Assembly (NCBI GenBank): GCA_027886175.1
Contig: JAJNNQ010000011.1
Span: forward strand, 186,001-250,000
DNA from: Phylloscopus collybita
Taxonomy: Eukaryota > Chordata > Aves > Passeriformes > Phylloscopidae
Length of the DNA: 64,000 bases
Direction: 5' to 3'
Shown here: positions 45,400-59,000 of the stretch, piece after piece
Position numbering within the stretch: position 1 is the first letter of the stretch
Layout: the number at the start of each line of letters is the position of its first letter
The notes under the pieces: generated by a model
Told to the model about the DNA's origin: nothing
The model's database searches: none
The model's input: only the letters and a program-made list of their open reading frames with translations
Translations under genes and position numbers: made by a program

Positions 45400-48300
45400 A
45401 AGTTTCTCTGCCCTTGTATTGCCAAAGACCTCCTTCAAACTGACATCAGGAACATAGGATGGATAATTTGTCTTTCCATGGAAAAGGACCACCGTTCCTG
45501 TCTAATGCTGTCTGCCTGGCACTGTGGTTATGACTGCTGAAGTTCCATACAAATGAGGATATCTCCCAGATGCAATATGCCACCAGATGGAAGTTTGTCT
45601 GCTCTTGCAGTGCCAAAGGCCTCCTTCAAACTGACATTCGGAACCTGGCCTGGAGACATTGGTTTCCTACGGAAAAGGTCCACCGTTCATTTTTAATGCG
45701 GTCGGTCTGCAACTGGGATTCTGAGTACTATAATTCCACTAAAATTCTATACAAATGAGGATATCTCCCAGGTGCAATCTACCACCAGATATTAGTTTGT
45801 CTGCTCTTGCAGTGCCAAAGGCCTCCTTTATACTGACATTCGGAACCTGGCCTGGAGACTTTGGTTTCCTATGGAAAAGGCCCACCGTTCGTGTTTAATT
45901 CTCTCTGTCTGCAACTGGGCTTCTGAGTACTAAAATACCACTAAAATTCCATACAAATAAGGACATCTACGAGGTGCGATCCACCACTAGATGGAAGTTT
46001 GTCTGCCCTAGTAGTGCTAAAGGCCTACTACAAACTGACATCAGGAGCCTGGGTTGGAGACTTTGTTTTCCCATGGAAAAGGGCCACCGTTCGTGTCTAA
46101 TGCTGTCTGCCTGCCACTGGGCTTCTATCTGCTGAAATTCCATACAAATGTGGATATCTTCCCGATGCAATCAACTACCAGACGGAAGTTTTTCTGCCCT
46201 TGTACTGTCAATGGCCTACTAAAACCTGACATCGGGAACGTGGTGTGGAGACTTTGGCTTCCCTAGGAAAAGGACCACCGTTCCTGTCTAATGCGGTCTG
46301 CCTGGCACTGTGGTTATGACTGCTGAAGGTCCATACAAATGAGGATATCTCCCAGGAGCAATCTACCACCAGGTGGAAGTTTGTCTGCCCTTGTAGTTCC
46401 AAAGGCCTCCTAGTAACGGACATCAGGAATGTGGGGTGGAGACTTTGGTTTCCCTATAAAAATGGGCCACCGTTCGTGTCTAATGCTGTCTGCCTGCCAC
46501 TGGGGATCTTCGTAATAAAATTCCAATAAAATTCCATAGAAATGAGGATAACTCCCAGGTGCAATCTACCACCAGATGGAAGTTTTTCTGCCTGTATGTT
46601 GGAAAAGGCCTCCTACAAAGTGACATCAGCAATGAGCGCGGAGATTTGGGTTTCCCATGGAAATGGGCCACCTTTCGTGTCTAATGGTGTCTGCCTGTCA
46701 CTGGGATTATGCCTTGTAAAATCCCATACAAATGAGGATATCTCCCAGATAGAGTCTACCACCAGGTGAAAGTTTGTCTGCCCTTATAATGCCAATGGCC
46801 TCCTACACACTGACATCAGGATTCTGGAGAGGACGCTTTGGTTTCCCATGGAAAAGGGGCACCTTGGTGTTTAATGCTGTCTCCTTGCCACTGGGCTTAT
46901 GACTACTGAAATTACATACAAATGAGGATATCTCCCTAAACAAAATTTCCCACCAGATGGAAGTTTGTCTGCCCTTTTAATGCCAAAGGCCTACTAAAAA
47001 CTGACATCAGGAGCCTGGGTTGGAGACTTTGTTTTCCCATGGAAAAGGGCCACCGTTCCTCTCTAATGCTGTCTACCTGCCAATGGGCTTCTACCTGATG
47101 AAATTCCATAAAAATGAGGATATCTCAACGATGCAATCAACCACCAGACGGAAGTTTGTCTGCCCTTGTAGTGACAATAGCCTCCTAGAAACGGACATCA
47201 GGAACGTGGGGTGGAGACTTTGGTTTCCCATCAAATGGGCCATTATTCGTGTCTAATGCTGTCTGCCTGCCACTGGGTTTCTTCCTACTAAAATTCCACT
47301 AAATCTCCTTAAAAATGAGGATATCTCCCAGGTGCAATCTACAACCAGATGGAAGTTTCTCTGCCCTTATATTGGAAAACGTCTCCTACAAAGTGACATC
47401 AGCAACATGGGGTGGAGATTTTGGTTTCCCATGGAAAAGGGCCACTGTTCGTGTCTAATGCTGTCTGCCTGCCACTGGAGTAATGCCTACTTAAATTCCT
47501 CACAAATGAGGACATCTCCCAGATGGAATCTACCACCAGTTGGAAGTTTGTCTGCCCTCGTAGTGCCAAAGGCCTCCTAAAAACTGACATCAGGAACGTG
47601 GGGTGGAGACTTTGCTTTCCCAAGGGAATGGGCCACCGTTTCTGTCTAATGCTGTCTGCTAGCCACTGGGCTTATGCCTGTTAAATTCCACTAAAATTCT
47701 ATACAAATGAGGATATCTCCCAGGTGTAATCTAAACTAGATGGATGTTTCTCTGCCCTTGTAGTGCCAAAGACCTCCTACAAACTGCCATGAGGAACCTA
47801 GGGTGGAGACTTTGGTTTCCCATGTAAAAGGACCACCGTTCCTGTCTAATGCTGTCTGCCTGGCACTGTGGCTATGACTGCTGCAGTTCCATACAAATGC
47901 TGATAAGTCCCAGGTGCAATCTACCACCAGGTGGAAGTTTGTCTGCCCTTGAAGTGCCAAAGGCCTCCTAAAAATTGACATCAGGAACGTGCGGTGGAGA
48001 CTTTGTTTTCCCATGGAAATGGGCCACCCTTTTTGTCTAATGCTATGTGCCTGCCACTGGGCATATGCCTAGTAAAATTCCATAAAAATGAGGATATCTC
48101 CCAGATGGAGTCTACCACCAGTTGAAAGTTTGTCTGCCCTTGTAATGCAACGGCCTCCTACAAACTGACATCAGGAACCTGGAGAGGACGCTTTGGTTTC
48201 CCATGGAAAAGGGCCACCCTTGGTGTTTAATGCTGTCTCCTTGCCACTGACTTATGACTACTGAAATTACATACAAATGAGGATATCTCCCAGACGCAAT

Positions 48301-50055
48301 ATGCCACCAGATGGAAATTTGTCTGCTCTTGCAGTGCCAAAGGCCTCCTTCAAACTGACATTCGGAACCTCACCTGGAGACTTTGGTTTCCTATAGAAAA
48401 GGCCCACCATTCATGTTTAATGCTGTCTGTCTGCCATTGGGCTTCTGAGTACTAAAATTCCACTAAAATTCCATAAAAATGAGGATATCTCCCAGGTGCA
48501 ATCTACCACCAGGTGGAAGTTTGTCAGCCCTTGCAGTGCCAAAAGCCTCCTAAAAACTGACATCAGGAACATAGGATGGATAATTTGTTTTTCCATGGAA
48601 AGGGGCCACTGTTCGTGTCTAATGCTGTCTGCCTGCCAGTGGGCAGAAGCCTACCAAAATTCCCTACAAATGAGGATATCTCCCAAATGCAATTTCCCAC
48701 CAGATGGAAGTTTGTCTGCCCTTTTTATGCCAAAGGCCTCCTACAAACTGACATCAGGAGCCTGGGTTGGAGACTTTGTTTTCCCATGGAAAAGGGCCAC
48801 CGTTCGTGTCTAATGCTGTCTGCCTGCCACTGGGCTTTTACCTGCTGAAATTCCATACAAATGAGGATATCTCCCCGATGCAATTAACCACCAGACGGAA
48901 GTTTGTCTACCTTTGTAGTGTCAAAGGCCTCCTAGAAACGGACATCAGGAACGTGGGGTGGAGACTTTGGTTTCCCATAGAAATGGGCCATTGTTCGTGT
49001 CTAATGCTGTCTGCCTGCCACTGTGCTTCTTCCTACTAAAATTCCACTAAAACTCCATAGAAATGAGGATATCTCCCAGGTGCAATCTACAACCAGATGG
49101 AAGTTTCTCTGCCCTTATATTGGAAAACGCCTCCTACAAAGTGACATCAGCAACGTGGGGTGGAGATTTTGGTTTCCCATGGAAAAGGTCCACTGTTCGT
49201 GTCTAATCCTCTCTGCCTGCCACTGGGGTTATGCCTGCTGAAATTCCTCACAAATGAGGATATCTCCCAGATGGAATCCACCACCAGTTCGAAATTTGTT
49301 TACCCTTCTAGTGCCAAAGGCCTCCTAAAAACTGACATCAGGAACCTGTTGTGGAGACTTTGGTTTCTCATGGAAATGGGCCACCGTTCATGTCTAATAA
49401 TGTCTGTCGGCCATTGGGCTTCTACCTACGAAAATTCCACTGAAATTCCATACAAATGAAGACATCTCCCGGGTGCAGTCTATCGCCAGATATAAGTTTT
49501 TCTGCCCTTGTATTTCCAAAGGCCTTCTACAAACTGACATGAGGAGCCTGGACTGGAGACTTTGGTTTCCCATGGATATGGGCCAGCGTTCGTGGGTAAA
49601 GCAGTCTGCCTGCCGCTGGATTTCTGCCTACTTTAATACCACTAAAATTCCATAAAAATGAGGATATCTCCCAGGTGCAATCTACCACGAGATGGAAGTT
49701 TTTCTGCCCTTGTACTTCCAAACGCCTCTTACAAACTAACATCAGGAACGTGGGGTAGAGACTTCGTTTTCCATGGAAAAGGGTCACCGTTTGTGTCTAA
49801 TGCAGTCTTCCTGCCTCTGGGGTTATGCCTGCTGAAATTCCTCACAAATGAGGATATCTCCCACACGGAATCTACCACCAGTTGGAAGTGTGTCTGCCCT
49901 TGTAGTGCCAAAGGCCTCCTACAAACTGACATAAGGCACGTAAGATGGAGACTTTGGTTTCCCAAGGAAATGGACCATCGATCGTGCCTAATGCTGTCTG
50001 CCAGACACTGGGCTTATGCCTACTACAATTCCACTAAAATTCTATACAAATGAGG
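45400..50055 (-). repeat. Large inverted repeat, right arm (partner 10241-14720)
   Basis: Reverse-complement partner of the left arm. It lacks the 12-bp insertion seen at 12949-12960 and carries about one extra monomer (48600-48790). The outer end meets satellite B at the same base as the left arm. Confidence 0.88.
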
Positions 50056-53000
50056 ACTCTCCCAGCACAGTGCAGAGTCCCCGTGGCTAGTTCCTTGAAA
50101 TACCTTTCCTGGCAGCAGCCCAGAGCTGTACTTAATGCAGCAGGTGTCAGGCCGTCTCCTCTCGCCGTGTAGGTGCTTCTGTTTTGTGTTTGCAGCGTGC
50201 AGAGAAGCCCGCGTGCTTGCTGCTGCTTCCAGCAAGCCAAAAGGCTTTTGCAGCCACTTTCCTGCCTTTTCCACAACAGGATCACTGTCTAGCTGATTTA
50301 CAGTTGCCTCTGCGTAGAGCAGCTAGAGGAGCAGCTCTGCCGGCTTTCCTGTGCTTCTGCATAGCAGAGCTGTCAAGAACGAGAAGCTGCGTTTTGCCGA
50401 GAAAGCAGCGCTTCGCGGAAGCACAGCCAGCGGCGTCTTCGGTCCAGCCGCAGCTTGTGCGGAGAAGCGAAAGAGAGCCGGGGAAGAACGTGGAAAGCCG
50501 AACGCGGTCGCTACAAGCGGGTGCTTCCGAACAGCTTCTGGTCACCTTGGAGAAACTCTCCCAGCACAGTGCAGAGTCCCCGTGGCTAGTTCCTTGAAAT
50601 ACCTTTCCTGGCAGCAGCCCAGAGCTGTACTGAGTGCAGCAGGTGTCAGGCAGTATCCTCTCGCCGTGTAGGTGCTTCTGTTTTGTGTTTGCAGCGTGCA
50701 GAGAAGCCCGCGTGCTTGCTTCTGCTTCCAGCAAGCCAAAAGGCTTTTGCAGCCACTTTCCTGCCTTTTCCACAACAGGATCACTGTCTAGCTGATTTAC
50801 AGTTGCCTCTGCGTAGAGCAGCTAGAGGAGCAGCTCTGCCGGCTTTCCTGTGCTTCTGCATAGCAGAGCTGTCAAGAACGAGAAGCTGCGTTTTGCCGAG
50901 AAAGCAGCGCTTCGCGGAAGCACAGCCAGCGGCGTCTTCGGTCCAGCCGCAGCTTGTGCGGAGAAGCGAAAGAGAGCCGGGGAAGAACGTGGAAAGCCGA
51001 ACTCGGTCGCTGCAAGCGGGTGCTGGCGAACAGCTTCTGGTCACCTTGTAGAAACTGTCCCAGCACAGTGCAGAGTCCCAGTGGCTAGTTCCTTGAAATA
51101 CTTTTCCTGGCAGCAGCCCAGAGCTGTACTGAGTGCAGCAGGTGTCAGGCCGTCTCCTCTCGCCGTGTAGGTGCTTCTGTTTTGTGTTTGCAGGGTGCAG
51201 AGAAGCCCGCGTGCTTGCTTCTGCTTCCAGCAAGCCAAAACGCTTTTGGAGACACTTTTCTGCCTTTTCCACAACAGGATCACTGTCTAGCTGATTTACA
51301 GTTGCCTCTGCGTAGAGCAGCTAGAGGAGCAGCTCTGCCGGCTTTCCTGTGCTTCTGCATAGCAGAGCTGTCAAGAACGAGAAGCTGCGTTTTGCCGAGA
51401 AAGCAGCGCTTCGCGGAAGCACAGCCAGCGGCGTCTTCGGTCCAGCCGCAGCTTGTGCGGAGAAGCGAAAGAGAGCCGGGGAAGAACGTGGAAAGCCGAA
51501 CTCGGTCGCTGCAAGCGGGTGCTGGCGAACAGCTTCTGGTCACCTTGCAGAAACTGTCCCAGCACAGTGCAGAGTCCCCGTGGCTAGTTCCTTGAAATAC
51601 CTTTCCTGGCAGCAGCCCAGAGCTGTACTGAGTGCAGCAGGTGTCAGGCCGTCTCCTCTCGCCGTGTAGGTGCTTCTGTTTTATGTTTGCAGCGTGCAGA
51701 GAAGCCCGCGTGCTTGCTTCTGCTTCCAGCAAGCCAAAACGCTTTTGCAGCCACTTTCCTGCCTTTTCCACAACAGGATCACTGTCTAGCTGATTTACAG
51801 TTGCCTCTGCGTAGAACAGCTAGAGGAGCAGCTCTGCCGGCTTTCCTGTGCTTCTGCATAGCAGAGCTGTCAAGAACGAGAAGCTGCGTTTTGCCGAGAA
51901 AGCAGCGCTTCGCGGAAGCACAGCCAGCGGCGTCTTCGGTACAGCCGCAGCTTGTGCGGAGAAGCGAAAGAGAGCCGGGGAAGAACGTGGAAAGCCGAAC
52001 TCGGTCGCTGCAAGCGGGTGCTGGCGAACAGCTTCTGGTCACCTTGGAGAAACTCTCCCAGCACAGTGCAGAGTCCCCGTGGCTAGTTCCTTGAAATACC
52101 TTTCCTGGCAGCAGCCCAGAGCTGTACTGAGTGCAGCAGGTGTCAGGCCGTCTCCTCTCGCCGTGTAGGTGCTTCTGTTTTGTGTTTGCAGGGTGCAGAG
52201 AAGCCCGCATGCTTGCTGCTGCTTCCAGCAAGCCAAAACGCTTTTGCAGCCACTTTCTTGCCTTTTCCACAACAGGATCACTGTCTAGCTGATTTACAGT
52301 TGCCTCTGCGTAGAGCAGCTAGAGGAGCAGCTCTGCCGGCTTTCCTGTGCTTCTGCATAGCAGAGCTGTCAAGAACGAGAAGCTGCGTTTTGCCGAGAAA
52401 GCAGCGCTTCGCGGAAGCACAGCCAGCGGCGTCTACGGTACAGCCGCAGCTTGTGCGGAGAAGCGAAAGAGAGCCGGGGAAGAACGTGGAAAGCCGAACT
52501 CGGTCGCTGCAAGCGGGTGCTGGCGAACAGCTCCTGGTCACCTTGTAGAAACTGTCCCAGCACAGTGCAGAGTCCCCGTGGCTAGTTCCTTGAAATACCT
52601 TTCCTGGCAGCAGCCCAGAGCTGTACTGAGTGCAGCAGGTGTCAGGCCGTCTCCTCTCGCCGTGTAGGTGCTTCTGTTTTGTGTTTGCAGCGTGCAGAGA
52701 AGCCCGCGTGCTTGCTTCTGCTTCCAGCAAGCCAAAACGCTTTTGGAGACACTTTTCTGCCTTTTCCACAACAGGATCACTGTCTAGCTGATTTACAGTT
52801 GCCTCTGCGTAGAGCAGCTAGAGGAGCAGCTCTGCCGGCTTTCCTGTGCTTCTGCATAGCAGAGCTGTCAAGAACGAGAAGCTGCGTTTTGCCGAGAAAG
52901 CAGCGCTTCGCGGAAGCACAGCCAGCGGCGTCTTCGGTCCAGCCGCAGCTTGTGCGGAGAAGCGAAAGAGAGCCGGGGAAGAACGTGGAAAGCCGAACGC

Positions 53001-56000
53001 GGTCGCTACAAGCGGGTGCTGGCGAACAGCTTCTGGTCACCTTGTAGAAACTGTCCCAGCACAGTGCAGAGTCCCCGTGACTAGTTCCTTGAAATACCTT
53101 TCCTGGCAGCAGCCCAGAGCTGTACTGAGTGCAGCAGGTGTCAGGCAGTCTCCTCTCGCCGTGTAGGTGCTTCTGTTTTGTGTTTGCAGCGTGCAGAGAA
53201 GCCCGCGTGCTTGCTGCTGCTTCCAGCAAGCCAAAACGCTTTTGCAGCCACTTTCTTGCCTTTTCCACAACAGGATCACTGTGTAGCTGATTTACAGTTG
53301 CCTCTGCGTAGAGCAGCTAGAGGAGCAGCTCTGCCGGCTTTCCTGTGCTTCTGCATAGCAGAGCTGTCAAGAACGAGAAGCTGCGTTTTGCCGAGAAAGC
53401 AGCGCTTCGCGGAAGCACAGCCAGCGGCGTCTTCGGTCCAGCCGCAGCTTGTGCGGAGAAGCGAAAGAGAGCCGGGGAAGAACGTGGAAAGCCGAACTCG
53501 GTCGCTGCAAGCGGGTGCTGGCGAACAGCTTCTGGTCACCTTGGAGAAACTCTCCCAGCACAGTGCAGAGTCCCCGTGGCTAGTTCCTTGAAATAACTTT
53601 CCTGGCAGCAGCCCAGAGCTGTACTGAGTGCAGCAGGTGTCAGGCAGTATCCTCTCGCCGTGTAGGTGCTTCTGTTTTGTGTTTGCAGCGTGCAGAGAAG
53701 CCCGCGTGCTTGCTGCTGCTTCCAGCAAGCCAAAACGCTTTTGCAGCCACTTTCCTGCCTTTTCCACAACAGGATCACTCTCTAGCTGATTTACAGTTGC
53801 CTCTGCGTAGAGCAGCTAGAGGAGCAGCTCTGCCGGCTTTCCTGTGCTTCTGCATAGCAGAGCTGTCAAGAACGAGAAGCTGCGTTTTGCCGAGAAAGCA
53901 GCGCTTCGCGGAAGCACAGCCAGCGGCGTCTTCGGTCCAGCCGCAGCTTGTGCGGAGAAGCGAAAGAGAGCCGGGGAAGAACGTGGAAAGCCGAACTCGG
54001 TTGCTGCAGCCGGGTGCTGGCGAACAGCTTCTGGTCACCTTGGAGAAACTCTCCCAGCACAGTGCAGAGTCCCCGTGGCTAGTTCCTTGAAATACCTTTC
54101 CTGGCAGCAGCCCAGAGCTGTACTGAGTGCAGCAGGTGTCAGGCAGTGTCCTCTCGCCGTGTAGGTGCTTCTGTTTTGTGTTTGCAGCGTGCAGAGAAGC
54201 CCGCGTGCTTGCTTCTGCTTCCAGCAAGCCAAAACGCTTTTGGAGACACTTTTGTGCCTTTTCCACAACAGGATCACTGTCTAGCTGATTTACAGTTGCC
54301 TCTGCGTAGAGCAGCTAGAGGAGCAGCTCTGCCGGCTTTCCTGTGCTTCTGCATAGCAGAGCTGTCAAGAACGAGAAGCTGCGTTTTGCCGAGAAAGCAG
54401 CGCTTCGCGGAAGGACAGCCAGCGGCGTCTTCGGTACAGCCGCAGCTTGTGCGGAGAAGCGAAAGAGAGCCGGGGAAGAACGTGGAAAGCCGAACTCGGT
54501 CGCTGCAAGCGGGTGCTGGCGAACAGCTTCTGGTCACCTTGGAGAAACTCTCCCAGCACAGTGCAGAGACCCCGTGGCTAGTTCCTTGAAATACCTTTCC
54601 TGGCAGCAGCCCAGAGCTGTACTGAGTGCAGCAGGTGTCAGGCAGTGTCCTCTCGCCGTGTAGGTGCTTCTGTTTTGTGTTTGCAGCGTGCAGAGAAGCC
54701 CGCGTGCTTGCTGCTGCTTCCAGCAAGCCAAAACGCTTTTGCAGCCACTTTCCTGCCTTTTCCACAACAGGATCACTGTCTAGCTGATTTACAGTTGCCT
54801 CTGCGTAGAGCAGCTAGAGGAGCAGCTCTGCCGGCTTTCCTGTGATTCTGCATAGCAGAGCTGTCAAGAACGAGAAGCTGCGTTTTGCCGAGAAAGCAGC
54901 GCTTCGCGGAAGCACAGCCAGCGGCGTCTTCGGTACAGCCTCAGCTTGTGCGGAGAAGCGAATGAGAGCCGGGGAAGAACGTGGAAAGCCGAACTCGGTC
55001 GCTGCAAGCGGGTGCTGGCGAACAGCTTCTGGTCACCTTGTAGAAACTGTCCCAGCACAGTGCAGAGTCCCAGTGGCTAGTTCCTTGAAATACTTTTCCT
55101 GGCAGCAGCCCAGAGCTGTACTGAGTGCAGCAGGTGTCAGGCCGTCTACTCTCGCCGTGTAGGTGCTTCTGTTTTGTGTTTGCAGGGTGCAGAGAAGCCC
55201 GCGTGCTTGCTTCTGCTTCCAGCAAGCCAAAACGCTTTTGGAGACACTTTTCTGCCTTTTCCACAACAGGATCACTGTCTAGCTGATTTACAGTTGCCTC
55301 TGCGTAGAGCAGCTAGAGGAGCAGCTCTGCCGGCTTTCCTGTGCTTCTGCATAGCAGAGCTGTCAAGAACGAGAAGCTGCGTTTTGCCGAGAAAGCAGCG
55401 CTTCGCGGAAGCACAGCCAGCGGCGTCTTCGGTCCAGCCGCAGCTTGTGCGGAGAAGCGAAAGAGAGCCGGGGAAGAACGTGGAAAGCCGAACGCGGTCG
55501 CTACAAGCGGGTGCTGGCGAACAGCTTCTGGTCACCTTGTAGAAACTGTCCCAGCACAGTGCAGAGTCCCCGTGACTAGTTCCTTGAAATACCTTTCCTG
55601 GCAGCAGCCCAGAGCTGTACTGAGTGCAGCAGGTGTCAGGCAGTCTCCTCTCGCCGTGTAGGTGCTTCTGTTTTGTGTTTGCAGCGTGCAGAGAAGCCCG
55701 CGTGCTTGCTGCTGCTTCCAGCAAGCCAAAACGCTTTTGCAGCCACTTTCTTGCCTTTTCCACAACAGGATCACTGTCTAGCTGATTTACAGTTGCCTCT
55801 GCGTAGAGCAGCTAGAGGAGCAGCTCTGCCGGCTTTCCTGTGCTTCTGCATAGCAGAGCTGTCAAGAACGAGAAGCTGCGTTTTGCCGAGAAAGCAGCGC
55901 TTCGCGGAAGGACAGCCAGCGGCGTCTTCGGTACAGCCGCAGCTTGTGCGGAGAAGCGAAAGAGAGCCGGGGAAGAACGTGGAAAGCCGAACTCGGTCGC

Positions 56001-59000
56001 TGCAAGCGGGTGCTGGCGAACAGCTTCTGGTCACCTTGTAGAAACTGTCCCAGCACAGTGCAGAGTCCCCGTGGCTAGTTCCTTGAAATAACTTTCCTGG
56101 CAGCAGCCCAGAGCTGTACTGAGTGCAGCAGGTGTCAGGCAGTCTCCTCTCGCCGTGTAGGTGCTTCTGTTTTGTGTTTGCAGCGTGCAGAGAAGCCCGC
56201 GTGCTTGCTGCTGCTTCCAGCAAGCCAAAACGCTTTTGCAGCCACTTTCTTGCCTTTTCCACAACAGGATCACTGTGTAGCTGATTTACAGTTGCCTCTG
56301 CGTAGAGCAGCTAGAGGAGCAGCTCTGCCGGCTTTCCTGTGCTTCTGCATAGCAGAGCTGTCAAGAACGAGAAGCTGCGTTTTGCCGAGAAAGCAGCGCT
56401 TCGCGGAAGCACAGCCAGCGGCGTCTTCGGTCCAGCCGCAGCTTGTGCGGAGAAGCGAAAGAGAGCCGGGGAAGAACGTGGAAAGCCGAACTCGGTCGCT
56501 GCAAGCGGGTGCTGGCGAACAGCTTCTGGTCACCTTGTAGAAACTGTCCCAGCACAGTGCAGAGTCCCAGTGGCTAGTTCCTTGAAATACTTTTCCTGGC
56601 AGCAGCCCAGAGCTGTACTGAGTGCAGCAGGTGTCAGGCCGTCTACTCTCGCCGTGTAGGTGCTTCTGTTTTGTGTTTGCAGGGTGCAGAGAAGCCCGCG
56701 TGCTTGCTTCTGCTTCCAGCAAGCCAAAACGCTTTTGGAGACACTTTTCTGCCTTTTCCACAACAGGATCACTGTCTAGCTGATTTACAGTTGCCTCTGC
56801 GTAGAGCAGCTAGAGGAGCAGCTCTGCCGGCTTTCCTGTGCTTCTGCATAGCAGAGCTGTCAAGAACGAGAAGCTGCGTTTTGCCGAGAAAGCAGCGCTT
56901 CGCGGAAGCACAGCCAGCGGCGTCTTCGGTCCAGCCGCAGCTTGTGCGGAGAAGCGAAAGAGAGCCGGGGAAGAACGTGGAAAGCCGAACTCGGTCGCTG
57001 CAGCCGGGTGCTGGCGAACAGCTTCTGGTCACCTTGGAGAAACTCTCCCAGCACAGTGCAGAGTCCCCGTGGCTAGTTCCTTGAAATACCTTTCCTGGCA
57101 GCAGCCCAGAGCTGTACTGAGTGCAGCAGGTGTCAGGCAGTCTCCTCTCGCCGTGTAGGTGCTTCTGTTTTGTGTTTGCAGCGTGCAGAGAAGCCCGCGT
57201 GCTTGCTGCTGCTTCCAGCAAGCCAAAACGCTTTTGGAGACACTTTTGTGCCTTTTCCACAACAGGATCACTGTCTAGCTGATTTACAGTTGCCTCTGCG
57301 TAGAGCAGCTAGAGGAGCAGCTCTGCCGGCTTTCCTGTGCTTCTGCATAGCAGAGCTGTCAAGAACGAGAAGCTGCGTTTTGCCGAGAAAGCAGCGCTTC
57401 GCGGAAGCACAGCCAGCGGCGTCTTCGGTCCAGCCGCAGCTTGTGCGGAGAAGCGAAAGAGAGCCGGGGAAGAACGTGGAAAGCCGAACTCGGTCGCTGC
57501 AAGCGGGTGCTGGCGAACAGCTTCTGGTCACCTTGTAGAAACTGTCCCAGCACAGTGCAGAGTCCCCGTGACTAGTTCCTTGAAATGCCTTTCCTGGCAG
57601 CAGCCCAGAGCTGTACTGAGTGCAGCAGGTGTCAGGCAGTCTCCTCTCGCCGTGTAGGTGCTTCTGTTTTGTGTTTGCAGCGTGCAGAGAAGCCCGCGTG
57701 CTTGCTGCTGCTTCCAGCAAGCCAAAACGCTTTTGCAGCCACTTTCCTGCCTTTTCCACAACAGGATCACTGTCTAGCTGATTTACAGTTGCCTCTGCGT
57801 AGAGCAGCTAGAGGAGCAGCTCTGCCGGCTTTCCTGTGCTTCTGCATAGCAGAGCTGTCAAGAACGAGAAGCTGCGTTTTGCCGAGAAAGCAGCGCTTCG
57901 CGGAACCACAGCCAGCGGCGTCTTCGGTCCAGCCGCAGCTTGTGCGGAGAAGCGAATGAGAGCCGGGGAAGAACGTGGAAAGCCGAACTCGGTCGCTGCA
58001 AGCGGGTGCTGGCGAACAGCTTCTGGTCACCTTGTAGAAACTGTCCCAGCACAGTGCAGAGTCCCCGTGGCTAGTTCCTTGAAATACCTTTCCTGGAAGC
58101 AGCCCAGAGCTGTACTGAGTGCAGCAGGTGTCAGGCAGTCTCCTCTCGCCGTGTAGGTGCTTCTGTTTTGTGTTTGCAGCGTGCAGAGAAGCCCGCGTGC
58201 TTGCTGCTGCTTCCAGCAAGCCAAAACGCTTTTGCAGCCACTTTCCTGCCTTTTCCACAACAGGATCACTGTCTAGCTGATTTACAGTTGCCTCTGCGTA
58301 GAGCAGCTAGAGGAGCAGCTCTGCCGGCTTTCCTGTGCTTCTGCATAGCAGAGCTGTCAAGAACGAGAAGCTGCGTTTTGCCGAGAAAGCAGCGCTTCGC
58401 GGAAGCACAGCCAGCGGCGTCTTCGGTACAGCCGCAGCTTGTGCGGAGAAGCGAAAGAGAGCCGGGGAAGAACGTGGAAAGCCGAACTCGGTCGCTGCAA
58501 GCGGGTGCTGGCGAACAGCTTCTGGTCACCTTGGAGAAACTCTCCCAGCACAGTGCAGAGTCCCCGTGGCTAGTTCCTTGAAATACCTTTCCTGGCAGCA
58601 GCCCAGAGCTGTACTGAGTGCAGCAGGTGTCAGGCAGTCTCCTCTCGCCGTGTAGGTGCTTCTGTTTTGTGTTTGCAGCGTGCAGAGAAGCCCGCGTGCT
58701 TGCTGCTGCTTCCAGCAAGCCAAAACGCTTTTGGAGACACTTTCCTGCCTTTTCCACAACAGGATCACTGTCTAGCTGATTTACAGTTGCCTCTGCGTAG
58801 AGCAGCTAGAGGAGCAGCTCTGCCGGCTTTCCTGTGCTTCTGCATAGCAGAGCTGTCAAGAACGAGAAGCTGCGTTTTGCCGAGAAAGCAGCGCTTCGCG
58901 GAAGCACAGCCAGCGGCGTCTTCGGTACAGCCGCAGCTTGTGCGGAGAAGCGAAAGAGAGCCGGGGAAGAACGTGGAAAGCCGAACTCGGTCGCTGCAAG

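Larger units (their letters stand above)
20051..50055 (-). repeat. Satellite A, long reverse block
   Basis: About 30 kb and roughly 155 monomers of 191/202 bp, all in one orientation, with no other sequence class inserted. It holds the higher-order duplications listed separately (periods 965, 1369, 4310 and 1170 bp) and both copies of the segment repeated at an offset of about 21.1 kb. Stretches outside these (about 20930-23790, 32717-34700 and 44280-45400) are ordinary diverged monomers. It ends at tatacaaatgagg, where satellite B begins. Confidence 0.97.
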
